From Halichondria panicea (Eukaryota; Porifera; Demospongiae; Suberitida; Halichondriidae), in contig NC_087391.1 in NCBI RefSeq assembly GCF_963675165.1, forward strand, positions 3,832,646 through 3,896,645: a DNA stretch of 64,000 nucleotides, written 5' to 3'. The position numbers and the translations under genes are program-made. Shown piece by piece: positions 36,401-46,625 of this stretch (position 1 is its first letter; the number at the start of each line of letters is the position of its first letter). The notes beneath the pieces were generated by a model that saw nothing but the letters and a program-made list of their open reading frames with translations, ran no database searches and was not told the DNA's origin.

Positions 36401-39400
36401 AAGAAGGCTTCTTCTTGGTGGGAGTGAGCATTAGAGAGTGTGGTGAGGGAAACGGAATAAATGCTGAAGGAGAATGGAGTGATGGTTCCCCCGCCTGCTC
36501 AGGTATGTATAATTTGAAGCAATCTCTCTCACATTCAATATTTTTGTCGTCAGTGATCATGTGCGAAAGCCTAAGTGCTCCACTGAATGGAACCATATCA
36601 TTCGTAGCTGACACAACAGCCACATTCGACTTTAGAACCACGGCCACGTACGCATGTGACAAAGGTTTTGCTTTGTCTGGTGGAAACCCAGAGAGGACAT
36701 GTGAGGAAGGCCCTATTGAGGGGATGGGAGCGTGGAGCGGATCTGCTCTCACCTGTTTTGGTAAGCTGATGTTACTTTAATGTACATGCATCAAATCTTT
36801 GTCGCAGTTATTATGTGTCTTTATTTGAATGCATTCCCCATAATGCCCTATTCCACAGAAATACTTTGCGATACACCAAGCGATCCTTTTAATGGCAAAG
36901 TAAGCTTGAATGTCCAAAATCTCACCGTTGGAGCTGTGGTGGTCTTTTCATGTGATCCTGGTTACTCTCTTTTGGGCAATGTCAGCATAACGTGTGAGCA
37001 GGAGGGGGTCGTTGGAATGTGGAGCAATGATAATCCAACCTGTGATGGTATAAGTTGAATTTTTTTAGATGATTGTGGATTATCTCGTTTGTTTGCAGTT
37101 ACTTGTTCTCCTATTTCTGGTATCGAAAATGGCTGGGTGAGCTACAACTTACTCCGAGAGGTCAATATGGAGTATATCCTTGGAACTCGAGCTTCCTATT
37201 CTTGTGACGATAGAGCTGAGCTATTTGGGGAATCTACAAGAGTGTGTGTTGGTGATGATTTGTGGAGTGGCAACGCTCCTTCATGTCAAAGTATGTTTAA
37301 TTCTCTACCCCTGATATGTTGCATACCGGTAGTGCTTTGGTTCGCATGTGTTATCATTTGTTAATTTCACAGGTGTTTGCTCGAGCCTAGAAGAAGTGTT
37401 GTATAGCAGTGTTACATATTCTTCTGCTCCTAATGCAAATGATAACTATATGATGGAAACAGTTGCCACGTATCTGTGCAGTGAAAATTACGTACTCAAC
37501 GGTGCAATCAGTCGAACATGTGGACCTGATATGCAATGGTCTGGAACTGCTCCTAGTTGTGAATGTGAGTATTACTACATGCACTGTACATTTCTTTCAT
37601 TGATAGTCTTATACTGTCCCTCAGTAATCATGTGTGACGAGTTGGCTCGTCCTTCCAATGGAAATATCACCTTCTCAATGGGTGTCATGCCAAGCTTTGG
37701 TGTAATGACAGTAGCAACATACAACTGTCACACTGGCTATGCTCTCACTGGCGGAAAAAATGTACGAGTGTGTGTGGGGATAAGTGACGCTCAATTGGGT
37801 CAATGGAATGGAAGTGAACCCGTTTGTAAAAGTAAGTATACTTTATACCGCAAAAACGATTTGACTGTATGATGTTTTGCAGTAATAACATGTCGAATGC
37901 TCCCAAGTCCTGGCGCTGGCTCAGTTTTATATTCAAACCTCTCTGAGCCCATAATTTCAGGAACAGTAGCTACATATCAGTGCAATCCAGGATTTTCCTT
38001 AGTTGGAAATGTCAATGCAACTTGCGTTGGTAATGGCCATAATGTTTTTGGTGTTTGGACAAGCAATGAATCATCTTGTGAACGTAAGAATGACCACTTG
38101 GCTTTTGAATTTTTTTATACACTTCTTTTTCTCTATTTGTAGCAATCAAGTGTCCACCATTAAATGCTCCTCTAAATGGAAGTATTCACAATGCTGCAGA
38201 CTTTAGAACCTATTCTAGCTTCGGAACCGAGGCAAGATATTCATGTGATCGTGACTTCAAGCTCAGTGATGAAAGTGCAGTAAGAATTTGCATGATGAGT
38301 AATTCACTCGGTGTGATGGGAGTATGGAGTGGAGTCGAACTTAAATGTGATCGTAAGTTTATCACTCTAAGTCCTTTGTAGTCACTTGTTAATTAAGCTT
38401 ATGACTTTTACTTCTTCCATATGCACTAGCAATACAATGTCAGGAAAGTCTTTCCCTTGTTGATGGCATCATCTCGTATGATCCTGAAAGTCCTCCATAC
38501 GTCATTGGCACCGTTGCCAGATACAATTGCAATGCTGGGTACTTTCTAAACGGAACACTATTGAGGAATTGCACTAACGATGAACCTAACGAGCGTGGTG
38601 TATGGAGTACTAGTGGTCCAGAGCCACTTTGTGAAGGTAAAATCCACACTTACCCCTATATTGTGTCTTATTTTCCGTTCTTTGCAGCTATTGAATGTGA
38701 AGAACTGGTGCTTCCGGCTAATGGTGAAAAAATTATGTACACCAAGGACACCGTGGCTAATTTTGAGATAGGAACCCTTGCCATTTATACCTGTCTCCCT
38801 GGTTACACATTGCTTGGTGATACGAACAGAACTTGTATAGATGATAACCAGGCTGACGGAAAGGGTGTGTGGAATATTACTCACGCAAAATCAGAACCAA
38901 CCTGTAATGGTGAGCTAGCCTTATGTTAATTAATTAGGAGCTGGATTATTTGGACTGATGTAAAACTAAACACAAAAAACCTTGTTTTTACCTGTAGTTG
39001 TTGTACGTATTGTGTGCTGCTTATGATTTAATTATGTGTTCGTTCGCCACTAGAATAACTATTACATTACTTCATACAGAAATCCATTGGAACGACTCGG
39101 TATCGGAAGGTTCTCCTGCTCAAGTTTGCATCAACTTTAATACCTCTGTTGTTCTGTATACCACAACAGACACTGCTACAGGTTAGTTAGTGTACCCTCT
39201 GACTATAGAAGTGATGATGCAGACAATAGACTTGAAAATACAAGTATGTTCTCATTCCTTTTATAGTGGGTGAAGACTTCGAAAACATTTCTACCATAAT
39301 CAATGCGCATTCTCCACCCATGATGGCATGTGTCAGCATCAATACCTCCAAGGACGCCACTTTTGAGCCTACAGAGTATTTCTTTGTGAAGCTAAGGATA

Positions 39401-42400
39401 ATGGATCCCAATATTAGTTTTCAACAGCCACTGATCCGAATCTCAATTCTAAACATAGTAAGCTTATCTTTGCATCATTCAGAAATGTCATTCCATATTG
39501 CACTGCAGGGTGGATTTCCGAATGGTTCCATCTCCACCGTTCTTTTCATGTTATCGGATATTGTGCGGAATATATCACAGTCCTCTGATTCTATCTCTTC
39601 CATTGACAACTCTCTTGCAGAGATCCTTGAAACATTCTCGTCTGAAGGCACTTTTGATAACATTGAAATGGTAAAGTCAAATAAACACATGTCAACAACC
39701 AATTCCTGCATTAAGCATTGCAAATTGGTCCTACCAACGTAATTAATATAGCACATCATTTTTTCCTCCAGACAATAGATGCATTTATCTCAGTTGTGAA
39801 CACTCTTCTTGGTTGGCCATCAGACGTTCACTCTATGACCTCAGCAAGGTTTGTATTATAATAGTCTCTTTACATATGCCATTGTGCGTGATTTGGTTAC
39901 AGCATCATCTCCAAGTTCGAGTCTTTGATTAATTTGATAGTTACAGAAGATATGTTTAAGGAGATCGAACAATTTGACGAGCAGATTTCATTGCGTGCAC
40001 TAAAGGTAATTTTGAACTTGCATGCAATCCAGTTTTAACAGACCTAATATGTAATTGTGTGCAGAAATCTCTGTCAGAGCTTCGCAATAATGGTATAGCA
40101 TTCAACTCACCAGTTTCAACAACTTCTCGAAAGAGACAAGTTTCATCTCAAATACTATTTTCAAGTGTCACATTTCTACCTTCATTCTTCTCTGCCAGCA
40201 GTACTGGAGCAGTTATATTCACACTCTTTAAGACTTCAGTCATGTTTCCCTTGTTGGATGATAAGTTCATGGTTGCTACTCCAATAGTGGGAGCCAGAGA
40301 ACCCACGGAGGGCAGCTGCGACCAAGAGATGTGCATTTCCATCAATTATGAGCTACAAAATGAAGTAAGTGCAATATTTCAATGCATAATTGGGTTATTA
40401 TTATGTTGTTGTTTTCCTCACAGTACTACAATGTAACATGTGTTTCCTGGAAATTTGGTAATTTATATAAGCATAATATAATTGTATTAATAAAAATACT
40501 AACCAAACATTATTATTGTCAACAGATTATGGTGGTTGGAACAGTAGTGGTTGTAGGTTATCGGACTCTTTTACTGAACCTATTCATGGGAGTATTACTT
40601 GCAGCTGTAATCATGCGGGAAACTTCGCAATTCAATATGTGAGTGTACGTGTGTAACCAGTTACGTAATACTCATCATGCTGATTTTTCATTATGTAAAA
40701 TTATAGTGCCCTATTCCACAACGATGTGACCCAAATGCAAACTGTAGCACAGGGGAGGATTGCCCGTGTAATGCAGGATATGGTCGAAACAATGATAGTC
40801 CCTACTGTAAAGGTATAATTACCATGTAGCACTGCATATTTTATGTTATCAGTGCATGCCATGCATTCACTGTATGTAATCTTTCTAGGAATCGTATGCG
40901 AGCCACTTAATGAACAACTAGGCATGAATGGAAATGTATATTACAATAATTCTGATCTTCGTGTGATGACCACTGCGAATATAAGTTGCAAGGACGGCTT
41001 CTCTCTTCAAAATGGTAGCCACACCCGAATATGTGAACAGGACGACCAGACAGACACTACAGGAAAATGGAGTGGGAAAATGCCAACCTGTGAACGTAAG
41101 TCCTGCACTTGGTTTGCACTATATAATATATAGACCATTGAATCTATAAAGTGTAAGCCATTGTTTGATTGTGCATGTGCTTTGTTTGCTAATAAATTTA
41201 TCATCACTCTAGATTTTTTTTTCTCCTGGCCATTTTTATCACACTTACTGTCTCTTCACAATTGTAGCCATACTATGTATGAAGCTTGGTAATCATCCAA
41301 ATGGCAGCGTTACATACGTTGTGGATGATACCCCTGACTATGATCTTGGGACTAATGCCACCTACAACTGTAACTATGGCTACTCACTCAATGGAATGGA
41401 TGCTGTGAGAAAATGTGTTCAGGATGACCAGATAGACACTGTTGGAAACTGGAATGGAATAGTACCACTCTGTCTTGGTAAGACTCCTATATAATAAGTA
41501 GTAAAATCAGAAAGTCACTTATTTCACAGAAATCCTTTGTCCTCCTCTTGATGAGCTTGTCAATGGAAGCATCGTTTATGGAGAAGATGAAATAGCCAAC
41601 TTTGACATTGGAACAACAGCCAAGCATTCTTGTGACTATCGGTACCGTATCGATGGGAGTGTGAACAGAACTTGTGACCAAGACAACCAAGTAGATACAG
41701 TGGGAGTTTGGAGAGGAGACCCTCTCAATTGCAAGCGTATGTTCACAATGCTTTAATTTGCAGTTAGCATGATGATCGTTCTTATATCTTATATCCAGCT
41801 ATACCACCAAATATTGAGATAAATGTAACGGGTATCAGCTTCAACAACTCAGTGGACCCTGGAAGAGCATTCAGTATGTTGTGTTTCTCTGAAGGAGAAT
41901 TCTCTGGTCCTGTCTCATGGAAATGGAACAATGGAATACCTGTACAGAGCATAGGTATATGTAAACAAAATAATTTGTTTAGACATTCTAATGCACACTT
42001 CATATCTACGCACTCTACAGATTATATTGAGCAGCGTTCGATCAGTTTGGGCAGCTTAACTCGCCTCTATCAATCCACCTTCAGTGAGGAGCTAATCAAT
42101 CGTACGACTTATTTTGCTGAGTTGGTGACACTGAAAGATTTTGGTGTGGAACCTGACTCCAGTGGATTGTACACATGCACTGCTAACAATGGTCTCACTA
42201 CTTCAAACAATCACACTTCAATCACTATTAACGGTAAAGAATTAGTGTACTAGAGTATTGTGTCTTACTAATAACTATATACAGCTCCCTCAGTCAAGAT
42301 AGAGAATAAGACTACTTACATCAGGTATGATCTTAACATCAGTTCACTTGAGGCTATTGAGGCGCAAAGAAATCTGACATCCCGAAATGTGACTCTCAAG

Positions 42401-45400
42401 TATTTGAACACAGCGGTGAGGTTGTGTACATTTTCACTTGAGCTAATGATGATTTGCTTTATCAGTTTCTGAGGGGGCTGAAAGAGGACGTTGAAGGCTT
42501 CTACTTAATCGAATCGTTAACAGTTTCAAGGTTTGTTTTCGTACGTGTAAAACTATGATGCCCTGTAAACTCATGCATGCTGTGCAAATCTTGAGCACTG
42601 CAAAAAAGTCTATGCAATCTATATATTGCATTCATTTAGTGACACTGATCTGATAATGGCACGTATGGAGACAAGAGTGAGAAGATTTGGGTTCAAGTTC
42701 ATCCAAGCCTTCAGCATCAACGATTCTCTTGATGCTTTAGAGATGGCCGGTCTCCCTGCTACCAATGTGTCCATGTCCTTCAAACAATCTGGTATGCATG
42801 TGACTGCTATTGCATTAATCATTTAACACTTAAAATGCAGAAATGGGATTCTGCTCAATGGATGTTAATATGTCCATCTTGTATGGAAGATATGTATGGG
42901 AGGAGGTTGAAGTGGGTCAAAATGATTCACACCCTTGTGTGTATGGAAGTCTTAATGGCATGGGAGTGGCGTCCAGAGTATGTCGAGCACCACTTATATG
43001 GGACGATCCTGTGTATGTGCCAGTGGATGAACCGGGTTGCTTCACACGGAATACCAAAAGATTCCAGGAACTTCTGAACTCAAATGTGAGTTAACAACAT
43101 GGCTGATGCAGGTTGTTGCATTTCACTATGTACATTAATTCTACAGCTGACTTTTGAGACTGCTGTTGAGACACTCACCAACCTTAGTGATGTCGTGTCT
43201 CTGTCGACTGCTCCTGAAGACCAGAGCAGTCTGAACTTTGGTGTTATAGTCACTCTGTTTAATATCACTAGCAACATGCTGGACTCCACCACTGGCACAA
43301 AACTAGAAGAAAAAGAAGAAATTGAAGTGAGTTGACAAACATTGCTTTCATGTGACTTGTGACTTCTATACTATAAATGGCAGGTTGTTACACAAGTTCT
43401 TGATGTGGTTGACACTGTCACTAACTGGCCTGAGGAAGTTATTAACGAAGGATCGTCCATGTATGAATTCTTTTTCAGTATGCAAAAATTACTAATTCTT
43501 GTCTTTTTTTAGGGTGGTAGATTCCTTTGAAAGGATTCTGACAAGTTTTGTTGGGCGTGAGAATCTGACAAGCAATATATCCATCACTGGAAATGATACA
43601 GCAATACTTGCACTAAGGGTAAGATAACTATGTCCACAGTCTGCTGTAATTATTTTCTAAGCTAGGCCGAGTCGGAAATGATATCCATCGAAGGATTTAG
43701 TGTGACCACTGGTCAGAACGGAGTAACATGTAAGGCTGCATGCATCTTATTTGGTCATGTTTGCATACGTCTGTCATGACGCCATTATAATTATTCGTTC
43801 ACATGCACATTTGCAGCAATTGTGAACTGTAGTGACGAAATGAGGAATAGAGATGAAGCATGCATAGCGTTGCCTCCATTAGTATTTGAAGACAGTGAGA
43901 AAGATGTTGGACTTGTCTTCACGTACTATAACAGCCCTTCTTTATTCCCCCTTGCTGACAAAAACAACTCTAACAGTTCCACAGTGGTGGGAACAAGCGT
44001 TATTGGAGCTATTGTAGGGGGAGGCAATCACACAGGAAACGTTACCATCATTCTTCCATTTCTTTTGTCGGTAAGGATGTGTTATGTATATTATGTATTA
44101 AGAATATGTGTATTTATACAGTATTATATATTAAGAATATGTGTATTTATACAGCCGGCTGCATACAACCGTTCAACAATTGCTTGTGTCAGCTGGGATT
44201 TCTCTGGAAACGGTATTCAATTTTGGCATATTGAATGCTCTTTTTTACACAATTTTTCTTGCAGGCGGTAGAGGAAACTGGACCACGAAAGGATGCACTG
44301 TTAATAGTGACCTTTGCAGTAACATAGTCAGCTGCACATGCGACCATCTTACTAACTTTGGAGCATTGGTGGTATATTCTTGTTATAATTATATTAGTTG
44401 TGTTATATAGCGACTCAATGAATCGTTACTAACAGTAATTCTATCTTTTAAATTCAGGATTTCTGCCCAAATCCTGGAGGTTGTGAACCACTGCCAATAA
44501 AATTACAACTAGCATTAGACTATTTTTCTTGGATTGGAGCTTCATTGTCTATCATTGGATTGATTCTTACTCTAATAACATTGCTTGGATTTAAGTAAGC
44601 AAAGTTAAATTTCATGCATATTGACATTACTGTCCTCACGAGCAGGAAACTGCGTCAGAGAGATGCTTCCAAGTATCACATCCAGTTGTGTCTTGCAATG
44701 TTGCTATCGCTCATTTTCTTTCTTATTGGAATTGAGGCAAAAATATATACAGGCACCTGTGTTGCCGTAGCAGGACTAGTACAGTACTTCATCCTGGTTT
44801 CATTCATGTGGATGGGTGCTGTTGCATTGCTGATGTTCCAGAAGTTGGTTATTGTGTTTGGGAATATCACAACTAGGTTTATAGTGATCATCTCCTTAAT
44901 TTGTTGGGGTAAGTTTATTTGCAGCTATATATAATTTTGAATTGAGTGTAAACTGCATAATCAGCAGTAATTCAGCACTTGGCTTCCCTTTGTACGTTGC
45001 ATATTCGTTAATGTTGCTCTATCTACGGTACCTGCATACCATATATACATGTAGCGGGGAAATGTTTTTTCACCAGCTATATGGTATTCTCCCTATCATG
45101 CAGGTGCTCCTGCATTACTGGTTATCCCTCTGACAGCAGCAAGCGGAGACCTGATGATTACGGTGACTAATGACATGGATAATTGTACAAAGCAACCTAC
45201 GGAAAACAAAACTATTAGATCGTAAGTCTTTACTGTGATGCTGCATTAGTAAGTGTTAGTGTTAATACCAATAGTCTCTAGCTGGTTACTTTCGAGGTTT
45301 TTGAGGATTGACCCAGAAACACGAAAATTTAATGCCTTGAAAATTGGTTTACATCCGGTATTGAAATGTCTATACTGTAGGGGTGTGATCATTTGAACCT

Positions 45401-46625
45401 CTATCCTTGAAAATAAAATCCTCGAAATGAGCAATCTCAGAAAATTTAGTGCCTCGAAAATAACCCGCTATACGGTGTTTGTGTATTGTATAATTTGTAG
45501 GACGTTGTATTTCTCGTGAGGACCCAAATTCCAAATGACCTTAGCTTGTGCTGGCTTTCTATGTCCTCCATAAACATAGTGCTTTACAATTTGGGCAGTT
45601 TCCAAGTAATCTCAATTGTCTATCTCTTTGCACACAGTTGCTTTACTAGTGACCCAGGGATATTGTACGGAACATTTCTCGGTCCCATACTTGTGGTGAT
45701 TGTCTTCAATTTCGTCATATTTTTCTGCATACTTGCGGTTCTTTCCAATCATATAAAGAAGAAGTATAAACGAGCTGTAAACCCACGAAGATTGGTAATG
45801 AAATTCGTAATCAACATCTTTGGCATTGTGTCCTTGTATGGTTTCACCTGGCTCTCTGCGTTTTTGGTAGCCACACAGGAGAGAACAGCAAACTATACCT
45901 TTCAGGTAATCTTCACCGTACTAAACTCTCTCCAGGGGTTTTTCTTGTTCATCTTCTTCTGCGTTATTAGTAAAGATTCAAGAGATGCTTGGAAAGGAAT
46001 CATTTGTCGAGGAAGACCAAGAAGTAAGTCGACTAACAAGCAAAGTAGCAGTGGTCATACTGATAAAACAGCAAGTACTCTCGCTAGACGCCGCCATGGT
46101 AATACTATGTTATATTCTACTTCTACAATGGAAAGAAGATACACTGGAGCAGACAGCATGATGGGAACATTAGAGAGGAGGCCCAGTACCGGTATACTAG
46201 GCACAAGCTCAGTTGTGAGTACTCTCAACAGAACAGACAAACATTTGAGTAGCATGCCTCCTGCCATTGCTGAAGAGCTTGAACTGAATAATGAATACAT
46301 ATTCGCAAATGAGAATACCGAAATTGAAACTGAATGCTACATAACCGGCCCTACTACAAGTCCTATTATACCCATGGATGCTGAGGAAGGTGGTGCTTCT
46401 GTTTTCGAGAACGTGGAAGCATTGATTAATGATCAAGATGGTCATGGAAGAGAAAGCGGTGAATACATACAAACTGATGGAAAGCTAAATGCTGAGGAAG
46501 GTGGTGCTTCTGTTATCGAGAACGTGGAAGCATTGATTAATGATCAAGATTGTCGTGGGAGAGAAAGCGGTGAATACATACAAACTGATGGAGAGCTAAA
46601 TAGCAATCCATTTGCTCATATTTAG
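15595..46625 (+). CDS. Giant adhesion GPCR: 8 Ig, 73 CCP, Calx-beta, two GAIN/GPS, 7TM
   Basis: By my count 107 exons join in one frame to 21,582 nt (7,193 residues) with no internal stop; block coordinates are in the following entries. Order with approximate residues: signal peptide 1-19; Ig1-7, 20-664; CCP1-70, 665-5485; Calx-beta 5486-5583; GAIN1/GPS1 5584-5846; EGF-like 5847-5881; CCP71-73, 5882-6089; Ig8 6090-6212; unassigned 6213-6328; HormR-like 6329-6410; GAIN2/GPS2 6411-6692; 7TM about 6693-6987; cytoplasmic tail to 7193. Only one signal peptide and one 7TM region were found. The exons for Ig1-7 and CCP1-70 are all phase 1-1, so one gene is the simplest reading. Adhesion GPCRs normally self-cleave at the GPS and signal through a tethered agonist; the ligand here is unknown. 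Transcript evidence could still split the model, and exon 1 rests on signal-peptide logic. Confidence 0.85.
18512..22301 (+). other. Receptor block: CCP domains 1-9
   Basis: Exons: 18512-18703, 18819-19019, 20360-20596, 20676-20876, 20929-21198, 21245-21436, 21535-21750, 21809-22015 and 22074-22301. Each encodes one sushi domain with four cysteines, an N-G near the start, a Y/T-x-C-x-x-G-(F/Y) centre and a W-S-G-x-x-P-x-C end. The exon at 20929 carries an insert with two copies of VYSGDSEG. All are phase 1-1. The intron 19020-20359 is unusually long and contains tandem duplications. Confidence 0.88.
19170..19462. repeat. Intronic tandem duplication, 151-bp period
   Basis: Within the long receptor intron 19020-20359, a unit beginning tgaaacttgttgaaattggc at 19170 repeats at 19321 and is almost identical, including ggtttatataggcttctgta. 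A second, smaller tandem pair built on gttagtgacct..ctggcacg lies near 19826-19960 with a period of about 69 bp. Confidence 0.8.
22379..26660 (+). repeat. Receptor exon array 1: five-CCP unit T-P-Q-R-S, three copies
   Basis: CCPs 10-25. Unit 1 exons: T 22379-22582, P 22644-22904, Q 22958-23158, R 23224-23424, S 23479-23682. Unit 2: T 23742-23945, P 24008-24268, Q 24322-24522, R 24588-24788, S 24842-25045. Unit 3: T 25105-25308, P 25371-25601, Q 25659-25859, R 25923-26123, S 26178-26381. A diverged P-type exon at 26442-26660 closes the block. Unit spacing is exactly 1,363 bp from T1 to T2 and T2 to T3; exons and introns are both highly similar. P exons differ only in the number of a 30-nt repeat encoding SGAYSGVSEG (two in P1 and P2, one in P3). 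All exons are phase 1-1. Confidence 0.9.
26726..37047 (+). repeat. Receptor exon array 2: four-CCP unit A-B-C-D, 9.5 copies
   Basis: CCPs 26-63. Starts of A exons (207 nt each): 26726, 27814, 28868, 29969, 31069, 32169, 33269, 34368, 35465, 36554. B (189 nt): 27014, 28102, 29177, 30277, 31377, 32477, 33577, 34666, 35773, 36859. C (207 nt): 27258, 28346, 29426, 30526, 31626, 32726, 33817, 34914, 36021. D (207 nt): 27542, 28604, 29697, 30797, 31897, 32997, 34096, 35192, 36296. The array ends after B10. From C3 to B7 every exon is exactly 1,100 bp from its counterpart, introns included, with only a few substitutions. Each exon is one four-cysteine sushi domain, often with an NGT sequon, and is phase 1-1, so unit number can change without breaking the frame. 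Confidence 0.92.
37099..38909 (+). other. Receptor block: CCP domains 64-70
   Basis: Exons: 37099-37290, 37373-37564, 37625-37831, 37883-38083, 38143-38352, 38430-38636 and 38688-38909. These are diverged, non-repeated sushi domains with the four expected cysteines and W-S-G or W-x-x-x-x-P/S-x-C ends. All are phase 1-1. Their divergence contrasts with the homogeneous array just upstream. Confidence 0.87.
39080..39457 (+). other. Receptor block: Calx-beta-like domain
   Basis: Two exons, 39080-39181 and 39267-39457. The read-through shows Calx-beta landmarks in order: SVSEGSPAQVCINF, then VGEDFENIS (usually GxDYxxxS), then FEPTEYFFVKL (usually E-x-x-E-x-F-x-V-x-L) and the terminal strand IRISILN. 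Calx-beta repeats occur in vertebrate ADGRV1 and in sponge aggregation factors. Only one is seen here. Confidence 0.75.
39509..40638 (+). other. Receptor block: first GAIN domain with degenerate GPS
   Basis: Exons: 39509-39670, 39772-39848, 39903-40005, 40065-40364, 40424-40457 and 40526-40638. The helical GAIN-A part (DIVRNISQS, FISVVNTLLGWPSDV) precedes a beta-rich part. The GPS reads TCVSWKF, then DYGGWNSSGCRL, then SITCSCNHAGNFAIQY. The four GPS cysteines and the tryptophans are present, but the cleavage tripeptide is H-A-G where active sites have H-L-S/T. It is followed by an EGF-like module, not by a membrane helix. A KRQ basic site occurs within the domain (SRKRQV). Confidence 0.82.
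40707..41736 (+). other. Receptor block: EGF-like module and CCP 71-73
   Basis: The exon 40707-40812 encodes a 35-residue six-cysteine module (CPIPQRCDPNANC, CPCNAGYGRN, PYC) resembling EGF. Its 5' boundary is phase 0, directly continuing GPS1. Sushi exons 40889-41095, 41268-41477 and 41530-41736 follow, each with four cysteines and phase 1-1. Confidence 0.78.
41799..43085 (+). other. Receptor block: Ig8, unassigned segment, hormone-receptor-like domain
   Basis: Ig8 uses two exons, 41799-41954 and 42021-42233, and unlike Ig1-7 has a classical Cys pair (SMLCFS and DSSGLYTCTA). A stretch of about 116 residues from 42285-42415, 42466-42530 and 42640-42791 is not recognised. The exon 42841-43085 contains YVWEEVEVGQ, CVYGSLNGMGVASRVC and a terminal GC, matching the W..C..G-x-A-x-R-x-C..C layout of HormR domains that often precede GAIN in adhesion GPCRs. 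Confidence 0.7.
43147..44371 (+). other. Receptor block: second GAIN domain with canonical GPS
   Basis: Exons: 43147-43326, 43384-43460, 43513-43618, 43666-43729, 43817-44070, 44155-44212 and 44265-44371. The GPS reads IACVSWDFSGN, NWTTKGCTV, then SCTCDHLTNFGALV, so the HL/T cleavage site is intact and the tethered agonist would begin TNFGALV. The second exon (77 nt, VTNWPEEV) corresponds in length, phase and sequence to the 77-nt exon of GAIN1 (LGWPSDV), showing that the two modules are duplicates. A 34-bp duplication before 44155 creates two possible acceptors. Confidence 0.88.
44458..46625 (+). other. Receptor block: seven-transmembrane domain and cytoplasmic tail
   Basis: Exons: 44458-44594, 44646-44908, 45104-45221 and 45638-46625. 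Seven hydrophobic segments are clear: SWIGASLSIIGLILTLITLL; IQLCLAMLLSLIFFLIGI; VQYFILVSFMWMGAVALLMF; VIISLICWGAPALLVIPL; FLGPILVVIVFNFVIFFCIL; VINIFGIVSLYGFTWLSAFL; IFTVLNSLQGFFLFIFFCVI. The SLYGFTWL and LNSLQGFFLFIFF motifs are diagnostic of the adhesion family. The roughly 200-residue tail is Ser/Thr-rich and contains a perfectly periodic 37-residue duplication (111 bp at 46380-46490 and 46491-46601), each with a GEYIQTDG element. Confidence 0.93.

Noticed and set aside
27677-36752. Repeated minus-strand open frames of 85-139 codons across the sushi array
   Set aside because: They are shadows of the conserved sushi exons; they recur only because the DNA is tandemly repeated.
22379-37047. 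CRISPR-like regular repeats
   Set aside because: The units are 1.1-1.4 kb, contain exons with splice sites, and belong to a eukaryotic gene.
18512-39181. Possibility that the sushi stretch is several separate complement-like genes
   Set aside because: No second signal peptide, no stop codon and no break in phase was found, so one gene is the simpler model. Transcript data could still overturn this.
45516-45637. Upstream in-frame extension of the last receptor exon
   Set aside because: The frame is open through the intron, but the acceptor cacacag at 45631-45637 restores phase with the previous exon; the extension would not.
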